Shown in pieces: positions 53,100 through 61,935 of a stretch of DNA of 64,000 nt (position 1 is the first letter of the stretch; each line of letters opens with the position of its first letter). The stretch is from the NCBI GenBank assembly GCA_016712355.1, contig JADJRF010000005.1:1116001-1180000 (forward strand). Reading direction: 5' to 3'. The notes beneath the pieces are model-generated. The model made no database searches, was not told the origin of the DNA, and was given only the letters and a program-made list of their open reading frames with translations. The position numbers and the translations under genes are program-made. This stretch comes from Vampirovibrionales bacterium (GTDB lineage: Bacteria > Cyanobacteriota > Vampirovibrionia > Vampirovibrionales > Vampirovibrionaceae).

Positions 53100-53837
53100 T
53101 CATTCCGCCGGGCGCCGCGCGATGGCCAGTAACGACAGGCCAATGGGCGGGGCAATGCGATCTTCCATCCACTGGAAGATTGGCGTCAAACGGTCAAATA
53201 GCTTCACCGGGCCCGCTTCCATGCGGGTCTTGCCCAGTAATTTAAATTGCAGCCACCATGCAGGCGCGCCCGCCAGATTAAAGGCGCGGGTTTCCAGCAC
53301 TTCCAGCCCTTGCGAGGTGAGCGTCTCCATCAGCCGGCGCCGGTCATAGCGTCGGTAGTGGCGAATGCTGCGATCAAAGCGGCTGTATAAAAACCGCAGC
53401 GCGGGGACAAAAATAATCAATCGTCCGCCGGGTTTGAGGCGATCGCGCAGCCGCGAGACGGCCAGCCGGTCGTGGCGCAGATGCTCCAGCACGTTGAGCA
53501 TCACGATGCTGTCAAACAAGGGCGGATGCCACGCGTGGGGCTCGTCGTCCTCGCGCGAAAACAAATTGACCGTGAGCGCTTCCAGCGATTTGCCCGGCGG
53601 CGGCGTCACGCGCGCCAGCGTCTGCGCGACGTACTCCGGGGCGATGTCCAGAGCGGTCACGTGAGAAGCGCGCTCCAGCAGCAGGCGCGTAAAGTTGCCC
53701 ACCCCGCAGCCCACCTCCAGCGTGCGCTCGCCCAAATAGCGCTCAAATGAGCGAAAAATCCAGCGATTATAGCGCTCAGCCGCCGCCAGCGAGGCCAGCG
53801 CCTCGGTTTGCGCCTCTGCGGGGCGAACGTCGCTCAT
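53100..53837 (-). CDS. Class I SAM-dependent methyltransferase
   Basis: 245 residues. SAM motif I 'TLEVGCGVGNFTRLLLERASHVTALDIAPEYV', motif for the post-strand Asp, and 'FDSIVMLNVLEHLRHDRLAVSRLRDRLKPGGRLIIFVPA', a Methyltransf_11/23 pattern. The C-terminal half has an extra 'YSRFDRSIRHYRRYDRRRL' segment seen in methyltransferases of glycan clusters. Substrate unknown. Ends a minus-strand run: the PabC-like gene lies 21 bases upstream. Confidence 0.85.
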   Translation of the reverse strand: MSDVRPAEAQTEALASLAAAERYNRWIFRSFERYLGERTLEVGCGVGNFTRLLLERASHVTALDIAPEYVAQTLARVTPPPGKSLEALTVNLFSREDDEPHAWHPPLFDSIVMLNVLEHLRHDRLAVSRLRDRLKPGGRLIIFVPALRFLYSRFDRSIRHYRRYDRRRLMETLTSQGLEVLETRAFNLAGAPAWWLQFKLLGKTRMEAGPVKLFDRLTPIFQWMEDRIAPPIGLSLLAIARRPAE

Positions 53838-53858
53838 GGCAAAAAAGTCTCCGCATGC

Positions 53859-54761
53859 TCAGGACGATGACAGGGAATCCAGCGCATTATACTCCGCCTG
53901 AAGCCCCGTCAACAGCGCGCGCGCCGCAGGAGGCCACGGCATGACGGTTTCCTGCGCGCGCGCAATGGGCCACAGCCCCTGGACGGCATTGGTCAGAAAC
54001 CCGCCTGATACAGTCCTCAGGTCATCTGTCGCCAAGGCCTGCTCGACGACTTCGACGCCGTTTGCCGTCGCGATTTGCAAAACCTCTGCGCGCGTGATGC
54101 CCGCCAGACAGCCGTCGCCCTGCGGATCCGGCGTCCAGAGCGCGCCATCGCGGATCCAGAACACGTTTGCCACGCTCGACTCGCTCAGCAGGCCGCGTTG
54201 ATTGCGCCAGAGCGCGTCATCAAACCCCGCGCGGCGCGCGCTCTGGCGCAGCAGCATCGCTTCCGCCAGCGCCCCATGCTTGAGCGCAGGAAACGCCTTC
54301 TCATAGCCGACAATCTGAAGCGACGCGCCCTGAGCGTGTTCGTTGAGCGGCGCGCGCTGCCTGCCAGAAATCGATCTGAGAGAGATCAGCAGGCGCGCAG
54401 GCCAGGGCCCGCCGCCTTGCCAAAGCGCTCCGGCCTGCGACGCGTCGGGGGCAAGCGTCAGCCGAAACGCCAGAGAAATCGCCTCGCCTTGGCGCTGTGC
54501 GAGATCAGTCAGCGTGTTGCGTATGTGTGGCGTGGCCAGCGCAGGCGCTGTTATGCCCATCGCGTCGCCGTGCGCGATGAGGCGCGTGACGTGCCGCGTG
54601 AGCCGCGCCTCGCTGAGCGGCCAGCGAAAGGTCGTAAAGGCGCAATAGCCCGCCAGCAGGCTTTGCCACACGCCGGGCGGCAGCTTGCCGCTCTCGACAG
54701 GGCCGGTCGCGTCGATCCATTCTTCTGGTAGCGCGTCCGGCAGCGCGCGCGGGTTGCTCAT
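53859..54761 (-). CDS. Class IV PLP aminotransferase / aminodeoxychorismate lyase-like
   Basis: 300 residues. The fold-IV pattern is present: 'LKHGALAEAMLLRQSARRAGFDDALWRNQRGLLSESSVANVFWIRDGALWTPDPQGDGCLAGITRAEVL', where the Lys in 'ALKHGAL' matches the PLP lysine and 'LSESSVANVF' matches 'sEgt.sNiF'. This is the PabC/IlvE/D-aminotransferase family; PabC (4-aminobenzoate for folate) is favoured by sequence layout, but the N-terminal part is divergent ('GVWQSLLAGYCAFTTFRWPLSEARLTRHVTRL'). The start overlaps the stop of the TOPRIM gene by 4 bases, so the two are coupled. Confidence 0.7.
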   Translation of the reverse strand: MSNPRALPDALPEEWIDATGPVESGKLPPGVWQSLLAGYCAFTTFRWPLSEARLTRHVTRLIAHGDAMGITAPALATPHIRNTLTDLAQRQGEAISLAFRLTLAPDASQAGALWQGGGPWPARLLISLRSISGRQRAPLNEHAQGASLQIVGYEKAFPALKHGALAEAMLLRQSARRAGFDDALWRNQRGLLSESSVANVFWIRDGALWTPDPQGDGCLAGITRAEVLQIATANGVEVVEQALATDDLRTVSGGFLTNAVQGLWPIARAQETVMPWPPAARALLTGLQAEYNALDSLSSS

Positions 54762-56146
54762 GCGCCGAGAAGTCCCAGAGCCGAGAACAGCCGGCGTACG
54801 TCACCGGGAACGTCCTGAGGGCCTGTGATGGCGGCTGCAATGGCTTGGGCAAAGCGCGCCTTGTCAAAGGTTCCGCCTTCCAGGCCATAGCGTTTCCACA
54901 GGGCCTGAAGCGTCTCGACCGTTCGCGGCGAACGCCCTTTCTCTTGTCGCCATTCCGCCTGCGCGGCCTGCCAGTCGCTTTCGCTCAGCGGGCGAGAAGG
55001 CGTTAATTCCTGATTCAGGGCGCGCAGCATCAGCGCCAGCGGGTAGGCGTCCTCCATTTCGCCGGGGGATAGAATAATCAGGGTATCCTGAGGCCGGAGG
55101 GCGTTCTGAAGCGCCTGCGCGCCGTCGCGGGCGTCGTTATCGAGCAGGGCGGCAATAGGGCCTGCTGTAATCGGGGCGTATTCTTCGTACAGCCTTGCCA
55201 GCGGCTTCTTGCCGCCTGCGGCCATCATAAACGCCCCGGCGCCTGAAAGCGACAGGCCCAGCGCTCGGGCAAACGCCGGTAATACCAGCGTCTCGGTGAC
55301 CCCTTCTACCAGTATCAGTTTGCGGACGGGTCGCACGAACGACGGCGTCTCGTTTGCGCCAGTGTCCTGCGCGGCGTCGGCGCGCTGAAGCGCCTCGTCC
55401 CACGTGATTTTTTCAATCGGCGCGTCTCGAGTGATCATGTCCAGAAGCCAGATTAATCGCGAAAACGGCGCCAGCGCCGCGCGCGCGCGATCGTCTGAGG
55501 TCAGCGCCTCCAGCAAGGCGCGCCAGGGCAGGGGATAGCTCAGCCATCGCGCGGCCAGCCAGCCGATGGCCGGATCGTTAAAGGCTTCGAGATACGGCGC
55601 ATGATAGCCGTGGGCCTGTAAAATGGCGCTCAGCGAGGCACGATCGAAATTTTCGGCAAGATAACGCCCGCTATGCACCGCGCTGAAGGACGCCCCGTCG
55701 GCCAATTGCGCGATTTCCTGCGCCGCCCAGGCGCGCGGGTCAAATTGACGGGTTTCCTGCGCGAGGAGTAGGAGGGTCAGGGCCTGATCCGCCGTGTCTG
55801 GCGCGCTCTCGTGGGGCGTCCCCAGCGCGAGCCGCCAGAGCCGTTGCGCCGTTTCGTCGCGCAGGGCGGGCGGCCACTGGCTGCAATCCGCTTCGCCGCG
55901 CCGCGTGGGCGTCAGCGTGGGCGCAATAAGGCGAATATGCGCATCCGGGATGCGTTGCGCAGGCGGCTTAAAGCCCAGCAGACGATTGGCATGGCTCATG
56001 ACGCGCAAGAGCGACGGCGCGCGGCAGCGGTCTGCAATATCTGGACAGGAGTCCAGGCGCGAGGCGGCGGTCGCCGGGGCGTCATCAAGCGTCAACGGGC
56101 GCGGAATCCAACTCAACAGCATGTTGCGCGTCTTGCCGAGGCGCAA
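54758..56146 (-). CDS. OLD-like TOPRIM-domain protein without an ATPase
   Basis: 462 residues. The C-terminal ~180 residues form a TOPRIM fold: 'KLILVEGVTETLVLPAFARALGLSL' (catalytic Glu), 'IAALLDNDARDGAQAL' (Asp-x-Asp), and 'IILSPGEMEDAYPLALMLRALN', as in OLD nucleases. The N-terminal ~270 residues are helical with no Walker motifs, so the ABC ATPase half of OLD/RecF-like proteins is missing. It could be a nuclease, a primase-like enzyme or a regulator. Translationally coupled to the PabC-like gene. The start (56146) has no strong ribosome site; internal Mets are possible. Confidence 0.6.
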   Translation of the reverse strand: MRLGKTRNMLLSWIPRPLTLDDAPATAASRLDSCPDIADRCRAPSLLRVMSHANRLLGFKPPAQRIPDAHIRLIAPTLTPTRRGEADCSQWPPALRDETAQRLWRLALGTPHESAPDTADQALTLLLLAQETRQFDPRAWAAQEIAQLADGASFSAVHSGRYLAENFDRASLSAILQAHGYHAPYLEAFNDPAIGWLAARWLSYPLPWRALLEALTSDDRARAALAPFSRLIWLLDMITRDAPIEKITWDEALQRADAAQDTGANETPSFVRPVRKLILVEGVTETLVLPAFARALGLSLSGAGAFMMAAGGKKPLARLYEEYAPITAGPIAALLDNDARDGAQALQNALRPQDTLIILSPGEMEDAYPLALMLRALNQELTPSRPLSESDWQAAQAEWRQEKGRSPRTVETLQALWKRYGLEGGTFDKARFAQAIAAAITGPQDVPGDVRRLFSALGLLGA

Positions 56147-56187
56147 CTCAGTCCATTGTAGCAGGAAGCGGCCCGCTACGCGCCTGT

Positions 56188-56397
56188 TTACGCGAAATAG
56201 CTTAGCAGGTGATGAGTGTTTGGATCGCTTGCGTCCGTAAACGTTAACCCACCGCCGGATCGGGCCTTGATCACCCCCACATCGCGACCGGAGTCGGGAT
56301 CAACGAGGATGAGTTGGCTGGCGCGTACGGCCTCTTCTGGAGAGCCGTTGCCAAAACGGGGCGTCGCAAAATGGGAGTTAATAGTGGTCGCCATCAT
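56188..56397 (-). CDS. Orphan micro-protein, 69 residues
   Basis: Starts at ATG 56397 (MMATTINSHF; the next ATG at 56394 also fits) with AGGAGG 5-8 bases upstream. Beta-rich: 'QLILVDPDSGRDVGVIKARSGGGLTFTDASDPN'. The N-terminus has 'TPRFGNGS', with the FG motif shared by other small orphans here. No known family, no signal peptide. It has its own near-consensus promoter (56521-56549), a ~115-nt leader and a hairpin that covers the ribosome site (CCTGAA…TTCAGG). Convergent arrangement with neighbours is absent; it is a lone minus-strand unit. Confidence 0.6.
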   Translation of the reverse strand: MMATTINSHFATPRFGNGSPEEAVRASQLILVDPDSGRDVGVIKARSGGGLTFTDASDPNTHHLLSYFA

Positions 56398-56520
56398 ACA
56401 ATCTCCTCCTGAAAATACAGGAAGATTATTCAGGGAATTCATGTGTTCATCGCCGGGCGTATCAGGCTGAATGCCAGTCAGCAATTGGATTGAGAGAAAG
56501 ACTGGCTTGGCGGGGATGTT

Positions 56521-56549
56521 ATTATGGATCGCGTTTTTATATTTGACAA
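56521..56549 (-). promoter_or_regulatory. Sigma-70 promoter for the orphan micro-protein
   Basis: On the minus strand, -35 TTGTCA (56544-56549), 17-bp spacer, -10 CATAAT (56521-56526). The -35 and spacing match the promoter of the orphan gene at 12886. A leader of ~115 nt follows. Confidence 0.65.
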
Positions 56550-56666
56550 GGGGGGTGATTATTAAGATTTTGAGCGGGCTTGCGCACTGCGTCATGAGGC
56601 GGTTATAGAGGCCCTCATGCAGATTTGAGTTTTGATTTTAATTTGAATGCTGCGGCCATGCGCCGC

Positions 56667-57488
56667 TTATTTGAGCCGTAAGGCGACGCTTTGTTTCAGA
56701 ATTCCCCATAAAAAACGCGGATTCGTATGCAGATAGCGCAGAAACAGCCGTGGTTCGCGCGTCATGCGGAACGCCCATTCCAGACACAAATGCTGAACCC
56801 AGCGCGGGGCGCGTTTGACATCCCCGCTGAAAAACGGGAACGCCGCGCCCAGCCCTATCATCACGGCGGGGATTTTGCCGTAGCGCTCCGCCATCCAGCG
56901 TTCCTGCTTGGGACACCCCAGCGCAACCATCACGATATGGGCGCCGCTGGCATTGATGCGGGCCAGCGTGTCCTCATGCTCTTGCGGCGAGAGCGGGCGA
57001 AACGGCGGCGATTCCAGCCCCGCAATGACCACGCCGGGATACTCGCGCCGGATTTTCTCGCCCAGATGCGATAGCACCGGCGGCGTGGATCCGTAGAAAT
57101 ACACCGACAGCCCGGCTTCACCGGCGGCTTTCAGGGTGCGAATCATCAGGTCGTGTCCGGCGATTTGCTCCTGATGACAACCGTACAGCAGATTCATAAA
57201 CACCGAGACGGGCCGCCCGTCCGGCGTGGCAATGGCGGCCTGATTCAGCAGGCGCTTGAACTCGGGGTCAGATTCCGCCTCCATAATCATATGGACGCTG
57301 GAAACGCAGACATAGGCGGACTCTTTGGAGCGCCCCAGCGCGATAATGGCATTAACCACGTCTTCAAAAGACGCCTCAGTGATATCAGCGCCCAGCAGGC
57401 GACGTTTGGGGAGTCTCATCGGCGAACTGAAGCCGCCTGTCTCGCCGGGCGTCGCAAACGCGCGCGTAGATCCCTCGTAAGTGCTCAT
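56667..57488 (-). CDS. WecG/TagA/CpsF-family glycosyltransferase (GT26)
   Basis: 273 residues. Signature 'YVCVSSVHMIMEAESDPEFKRLLNQAAIATPDGRPVSVFMNL' with the conserved TPDG, then 'GLSVYFYGSTPPVLSHLGEKIRREYPGVVIAGLESPPFRPLS' and 'VALGCPKQERWMAERYGKIPAVMIGLGAAFPFFSGDVKRAPRWVQHLCLEWAFRMTREP'. GT26 enzymes add a sugar to a polyprenyl-linked intermediate in exopolysaccharide or teichoic-acid-like synthesis. The start at 57488 has a strong GGAGGT 5 bases upstream, although this makes a 104-base overlap with the GT4 gene in front; ATG 57419 lacks any ribosome site. Confidence 0.9.
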   Translation of the reverse strand: MSTYEGSTRAFATPGETGGFSSPMRLPKRRLLGADITEASFEDVVNAIIALGRSKESAYVCVSSVHMIMEAESDPEFKRLLNQAAIATPDGRPVSVFMNLLYGCHQEQIAGHDLMIRTLKAAGEAGLSVYFYGSTPPVLSHLGEKIRREYPGVVIAGLESPPFRPLSPQEHEDTLARINASGAHIVMVALGCPKQERWMAERYGKIPAVMIGLGAAFPFFSGDVKRAPRWVQHLCLEWAFRMTREPRLFLRYLHTNPRFLWGILKQSVALRLK

Positions 57489-58611
57489 ACGTTACCTCCG
57501 CAGTGTACTGATTCAGATATTTCTGTCGGGCGTTGTGAGAGAGTCGTTGCCGCAGCCCGGCATCCGCCGCGATTCTCAGCGTGGCGTCGGCGAGCGCGTC
57601 CGCGTCGCCTGGCGGAATCAACAGGCCTTGCGCCTCGTGCGCGACGATTTCTGGCAGGCCGCCCATCTGCGAAACGAGCGCCGGCGCGCCGCAAGCCAGC
57701 GCCTCGACCAGCGTCAGGGGAAACCCCTCATACCAGAGGCTGGGAAACGTCAGCGCGCGGGCGCGCATCATCCGCTGGCGGACGTCTGCGGGCGGCAGAA
57801 AGCCTTCATAGACGATATTGGGAAATTGCGCCGCCGCCTGAGCTGCGCGCGCGCTCAGCGGGCCGGTTCCGACCAGGCGTAACGGCAGCCCCGTTTGGGC
57901 AAACGCCTGCAAGAGCGTCTCTATCCCTTTTTCGGGGGACAGACGCCCGACAAACAGAAAGAAATCCTCTCGCGGCGCGTCATTATCGCCGGGATCGCCG
58001 CAGAAATTAGGTTTAACCACGACTTGCGACGGCGTCAGCCCCATGGCCCCGCTCAAGAGCTTCTGACGAGCGAAGTCGGTCAGCGCAATAAACGCATCGA
58101 CGTGATGTTGCCATGTGCCGATAACGCCGTGCCAGGCGTTGATGCCCGCCACTGCGGCGCTTTGGAGACGAGAATCCCGGTAGCAGCCGTGCAGAATCCC
58201 ACTGAGCGCCAACGGCTGTTTGACGCATGCTTCGCACGGACGCCCCTCGCGAAACAACTGCGCCTTGGGGCAAATCAGCCGAAAGTTATGCAGGGTCGCC
58301 ACCACCGGCACGCCTTCGCCATGCGCGGCGCTGAAAATCGAGGGCGACGCCAGCGGAAACCAGTTGTGAACGTGCATCACGTCCGGGCGCTCGTCGCGAA
58401 TGATGCGGCGCGTCTGGCGCGCGGCCTGCGGGTTGTAAAAGCCTTTCGCGCCTGCCGACAGGGCCGCTGCGCGCGAATCAATCGCCTCATTATGGAACGT
58501 CAGCTCAAGGACCTCGTGGCCGCGCGCGCGCAACAGGTCGCGCTCGGCCTCAAAGACAGCGTCTTCGCCGCCGCGCTGCTGGTAGTAATTGTGCGCCATC
58601 AGAATTTTCAT
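57385..58611 (-). CDS. GT4-family glycosyltransferase
   Basis: 408 residues from ATG 58611 (MKILMAHNYYQQRGGEDAVF), which overlaps the ligase stop by ATGA; the longer frame to 58821 is a shadow in that gene. N-terminal Gly-rich acceptor motif 'QRGGEDAVF', an internal Cys motif near 'RPCEACVKQ', and the GT4 nucleotide-sugar half 'FLFVGRLSPEKGIETLLQAF', 'PLRLVGTGPL', 'FPSLWYEGFPLTLVEALACGAPALVSQMGGLPEI' (E-x7-E). Cytoplasmic; adds a sugar to a lipid-linked polysaccharide. It is sandwiched between the ligase and GT26 genes. Confidence 0.9.
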   Translation of the reverse strand: MKILMAHNYYQQRGGEDAVFEAERDLLRARGHEVLELTFHNEAIDSRAAALSAGAKGFYNPQAARQTRRIIRDERPDVMHVHNWFPLASPSIFSAAHGEGVPVVATLHNFRLICPKAQLFREGRPCEACVKQPLALSGILHGCYRDSRLQSAAVAGINAWHGVIGTWQHHVDAFIALTDFARQKLLSGAMGLTPSQVVVKPNFCGDPGDNDAPREDFFLFVGRLSPEKGIETLLQAFAQTGLPLRLVGTGPLSARAAQAAAQFPNIVYEGFLPPADVRQRMMRARALTFPSLWYEGFPLTLVEALACGAPALVSQMGGLPEIVAHEAQGLLIPPGDADALADATLRIAADAGLRQRLSHNARQKYLNQYTAEVTYEHLRGIYARVCDARRDRRLQFADETPQTSPAGR

Positions 58612-59957
58612 GGCGCGATCGCCTGACGTTTGGGCGCCGATAACGGCGCAGGTGGATGCCATGGCAGGCGTCGGGCCGCTTCTCGCGCTTGTTCGCGGAC
58701 GTGATTCAGTCGAAGCGCCACGCCTGCGATGAAATAATAGGGAATCGCGAAAAACGACAGCGAAAACGGCGGTTCGCCCAGACTTGTCAGCAATGTATCC
58801 ACCAGCAGAAAGAGAAAACACAGGGTAATGGGCCCCCAGTGCCGCACCCGCTGGTAATAGCGCGTGACACGCATGGCGATGCCAACAATATAGGCCTGCA
58901 TCATCAGAAAACTAATCAGGCCGAAGACGCCCATGCGCGCAAACACGCTGATAAAGTCGTTGTGCGGCTCTCGGACCTGAACGCCGCCTGCAATTGAGAA
59001 ATCCACCAGCGGAAAGCCAAAGCCGCGTCCCCACAGGGTATACGCCCACGATTGCGTCGATTCCAGTAATATCTGGCCCCACCAGAGCAGGCGCAGCTCA
59101 TTGCCGCTGCTGATGGAGGCTTCCGGGTTTGAATGGCCGAAAATCTCCATAAACAGCGCGACATAGTCCGACATCGTGAAATCATCCCCAAAGCGCCCGT
59201 AAATCGGGATGCCGGAGCCCAGAATGACTGCCATCAGGACGATCGGCAAGGCGGTTATCAGCGCGAGCTTGCGAAACTGACGCCATCCGCCCGTCATGAC
59301 GAAATACGCCAGCAAAAAGCCCAGTTGCAGATACAGCGTGCGCGAAGGAAACAGCAATAAGGCCAGCGTAATCGCCCCCACGCCAAACGCCAGAAAACGA
59401 CCGGGGCCTTCGTCAAAGTGGCGCTTGAGATAATACGCGGCGCCGACCGTCAGCAGCATGCCCGAATTGGTAAACAAAAACAGCAGGGGGATTTCGCGCC
59501 CCGACGCGTTGGAAATCACCGGCGAAAACGGCATTAGCGCGTTGCGGAAGGGATACGTAAGGCTATAGACGGCGATGATCAGAAAAATTCGAGGCAGCCA
59601 GCGATTCAGACGCTCCAGCGAAGCTTTATTGCCCGCAAACGCAAAACCCACGTACAAAAACAGCGATTCAATCACGTTCGACGCGTCGCGAATGGTCCAG
59701 AACGGATCCTCAAACAGGCCCATCGCCACATGAAAGCCGCCAATCGCCAGCCACGCCAGAAACGGAATCATCAGCGGACTGCGAATAAAGCGGGGCAGCG
59801 TCTTACGATGATTAATCATCAACAGTGACGCGGCCAGCGCCAGTTCCCCCACCGGAACCGGACCGATGCGCACGAGCATAAAGCCGTAATTCAGCAGAAA
59901 ATACAGCGCAATGAGTACCAGTAAAAAGGCGTCCCGCCAGCGGGTCAGCTCGATCAT
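58608..59957 (-). CDS. O-antigen ligase/polymerase-like membrane protein (Wzy_C)
   Basis: 449 residues from ATG 59957 (MIELTRWRDAF); the longer frame adds an Arg-rich leader. About 11-12 transmembrane helices, with a large periplasmic loop that holds 'EPHNDFISVFARMGVFGLISF', the Wzy_C signature His-Asn region. This is the family of WaaL and Wzy. It joins or polymerises lipid-linked polysaccharides in the periplasm. First in a three-gene overlapping block with the GT4 and GT26 genes, which suggests exopolysaccharide or O-antigen assembly. The C-terminus is Arg/Pro-rich. Confidence 0.85.
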   Translation of the reverse strand: MIELTRWRDAFLLVLIALYFLLNYGFMLVRIGPVPVGELALAASLLMINHRKTLPRFIRSPLMIPFLAWLAIGGFHVAMGLFEDPFWTIRDASNVIESLFLYVGFAFAGNKASLERLNRWLPRIFLIIAVYSLTYPFRNALMPFSPVISNASGREIPLLFLFTNSGMLLTVGAAYYLKRHFDEGPGRFLAFGVGAITLALLLFPSRTLYLQLGFLLAYFVMTGGWRQFRKLALITALPIVLMAVILGSGIPIYGRFGDDFTMSDYVALFMEIFGHSNPEASISSGNELRLLWWGQILLESTQSWAYTLWGRGFGFPLVDFSIAGGVQVREPHNDFISVFARMGVFGLISFLMMQAYIVGIAMRVTRYYQRVRHWGPITLCFLFLLVDTLLTSLGEPPFSLSFFAIPYYFIAGVALRLNHVREQAREAARRLPWHPPAPLSAPKRQAIAP

Positions 59958-60044
59958 CCCACCGCTTCCCAGTCTCGTCGCCGCCCTATACGCGCGGCGA
60001 TTCCAGTATAGCGCTGCGCGGGGGCGCATCGGGCCTTGGCGGCT

Positions 60045-60740
60045 TTAAATTCCCCTATCCGAGGGAGGAGCGTCTAGGGTTAAGGCGCGCCATCGCGCCA
60101 GAACGGCGGCCTCGTCCCCGGCGAACACCCGCTGATGCTGCGCGTCAATGGCCTCCGCCAACAGCCGCGCCAGCGCCATGGGATCCAGCGCGCCAAAGGC
60201 TTCTGCGTCCATGGTCGCTTCCAGACTGGTCGCCGGCGCCCACGCGTGGGGCCCCAGCGGTCGCGCGGTTGCGCGTAGATTCAGGCCCACGCCGGTAATC
60301 ACGGCCAGGGCGCGATCCCCCTGAATGACGCTTTCTGTCAGAATCCCGCCCAATTTACCGCCTGCCAGATACAGATCATTAATCGGCTTGATGCGTATCG
60401 CAAGCCCATACGCTGCAATCAGCGCTTCTGCGCAGGCCGCGCCCGCCGAGCGGGTGAACATATCACTGAGCGGCAGCCTCTGGCCGCCGACTGGCAAGTG
60501 AACCACGCTCATATAGAGCCCGGCATCGTGCTCCGAGAGCCAGAGACGCCCCTGCGATCCACGCCCTGCCGTTTGTCCGCGCGCCGTGATCACCGACGTG
60601 CGCGTCAGCGCCCCCGCCTGAAGCAGCCGTTTGGCCTCGTCGTTGGTGGAATCAATCGTGTCGTAGCCATACCACTGCATCCCCCCAGCATGCTCAACGC
60701 ACGCCCGCGCGTCAATCGTGCGGCTGCTGATGGGGGCCAT
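60045..60740 (-). CDS. birA: Biotin--[acetyl-CoA-carboxylase] ligase, single catalytic domain
   Basis: 231 residues. Biotinyl-AMP loop 'RGQTAGRGSQGRLWLSE' (GRGSQGR at 59-65) and the lysine region 'IRIKPINDLYLAGGKLGGILTESV', where KPIND replaces the usual KWPND. 'GVGLNLR' follows, then a short C-terminal cap. The N-terminal DNA-binding HTH of E. coli BirA is absent, so no direct repression of biotin genes is expected. It biotinylates carboxylase carrier protein. The start may be the internal Met at residue 21. Confidence 0.92.
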   Translation of the reverse strand: MAPISSRTIDARACVEHAGGMQWYGYDTIDSTNDEAKRLLQAGALTRTSVITARGQTAGRGSQGRLWLSEHDAGLYMSVVHLPVGGQRLPLSDMFTRSAGAACAEALIAAYGLAIRIKPINDLYLAGGKLGGILTESVIQGDRALAVITGVGLNLRATARPLGPHAWAPATSLEATMDAEAFGALDPMALARLLAEAIDAQHQRVFAGDEAAVLARWRALTLDAPPSDRGI

Positions 60741-60921
60741 TGCATGCGCTCGCCGCTAAAACCGAACATAAAGGGGTTTGCAAAGCCGTTTGCGCCTCGT
60801 ACAGTAAAATAGACTCTTGCCAAACCGTGTTTCTCTCTTCTTATTTTTTGGATAGTTCTCTCTTTTATCGTCAGAACGCGTGTCGTCTGGGCGCCCGTTT
60901 TGTCGCCCGGTTAGGGAATCC

Positions 60922-61935
60922 GTGACATCTTCTGCGGACCAAAAACTCAAGGCTTCTTCGTTAAACGCCACTGCGTACCGCATTTTTAAGCTGCTGCAAT
61001 GGCTGAGCGAAGCCCCCCTGAGCGTCGAGGAACTCAACGCGCGGTTTCTCGAAGATCCGGTCATTGGGCGTACGCTGTCAGAAGACTCCATCTGGCTGTA
61101 TCTTAATACGTTGCGCAAGCTGGGCTGCGATATTGCCCGGCCCGTGGCTTCCAGCGGCTACCGATACCGCCTGCGCACGCATCCTTTCGGCGCACGCTAT
61201 GCGCCTGAAGAAATTCAAACCCTGATCGACGCCAAGCGCTTTGCCGAAAGCCATCTCCAGTACCCGGAAATCCTGCATCTGGATCGCTTCTTTAAAAAGG
61301 TCATCCTGTTTTCTTCCACGCCGGATATTCCCCAGGCGCTGGAAGCGCTGTTTCATTTGTCGCGCAGCCGGGACTACGAAGCGCAGCTCGACGCGCTGGA
61401 AGCCCTTTACACGGCGCTTCAGCGAAATGAGCTGCTGTTTCTTCAGTATCAGTCGCCGGTCAACGGCTTGCAGCGCTTCTATTTCCTGCCAGAAGATCTC
61501 TTTTATCGCGGGGGCGTGATGTATCTTAGCGGCGCCAAGCTGGGCGCGCCGCATCTACTGATGCTGCGGGTGGATCGCATCGAAGACTTCGAGACCACCG
61601 AGCAACCGGCCTTATACGCGCAACTGGCCAGCCAGCGGGGCGCCAAAACCCTGATTCGCCTTCATATTGAGGCCGATCCGCATCTTGAACCCCCTGAAGT
61701 CGAAGCTTTGGGCGGGCATTGCCAATATTGCGCCGACGCCTCGCCCCCACGCTGGGAGGTCACCCTGGAGACGCGCGACCGCTTTGCGGTGCTGCAACGC
61801 CTGTTTCAGTTGGCGCGTCCCTTTAAGGTGCTGGAGCCCGACGATTTTCGCCAGTCGGCGCACCGCACGCTGTCGGCCATGGCGCGCCTGTATCAGGACG
61901 ACGCAGCGAAAGGGGACGCCGCGCATGGCCGATGA
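60922..61935 (+). CDS. HTH/WYL-type transcriptional regulator, first of a pair
   Basis: 337 residues from GTG 60922 (VTSSADQKLK), with AGGGA ~7 bases upstream; another GTG in frame at 60880 is not supported. N-terminal winged-HTH ('YRIFKLLQWLSEAPLSVEELNARFLE…ISIWLYLNTLRKLGCDIARP'), then a central region and a WYL-like domain at ~200-330. It resembles the PafB/PafC layout. WYL domains bind nucleic acid or nucleotide ligands and often act in DNA damage or phage defence responses. The next gene (61925) overlaps by 11 bases, so both proteins are made together. Confidence 0.7.
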   Translation: MTSSADQKLKASSLNATAYRIFKLLQWLSEAPLSVEELNARFLEDPVIGRTLSEDSIWLYLNTLRKLGCDIARPVASSGYRYRLRTHPFGARYAPEEIQTLIDAKRFAESHLQYPEILHLDRFFKKVILFSSTPDIPQALEALFHLSRSRDYEAQLDALEALYTALQRNELLFLQYQSPVNGLQRFYFLPEDLFYRGGVMYLSGAKLGAPHLLMLRVDRIEDFETTEQPALYAQLASQRGAKTLIRLHIEADPHLEPPEVEALGGHCQYCADASPPRWEVTLETRDRFAVLQRLFQLARPFKVLEPDDFRQSAHRTLSAMARLYQDDAAKGDAAHGR

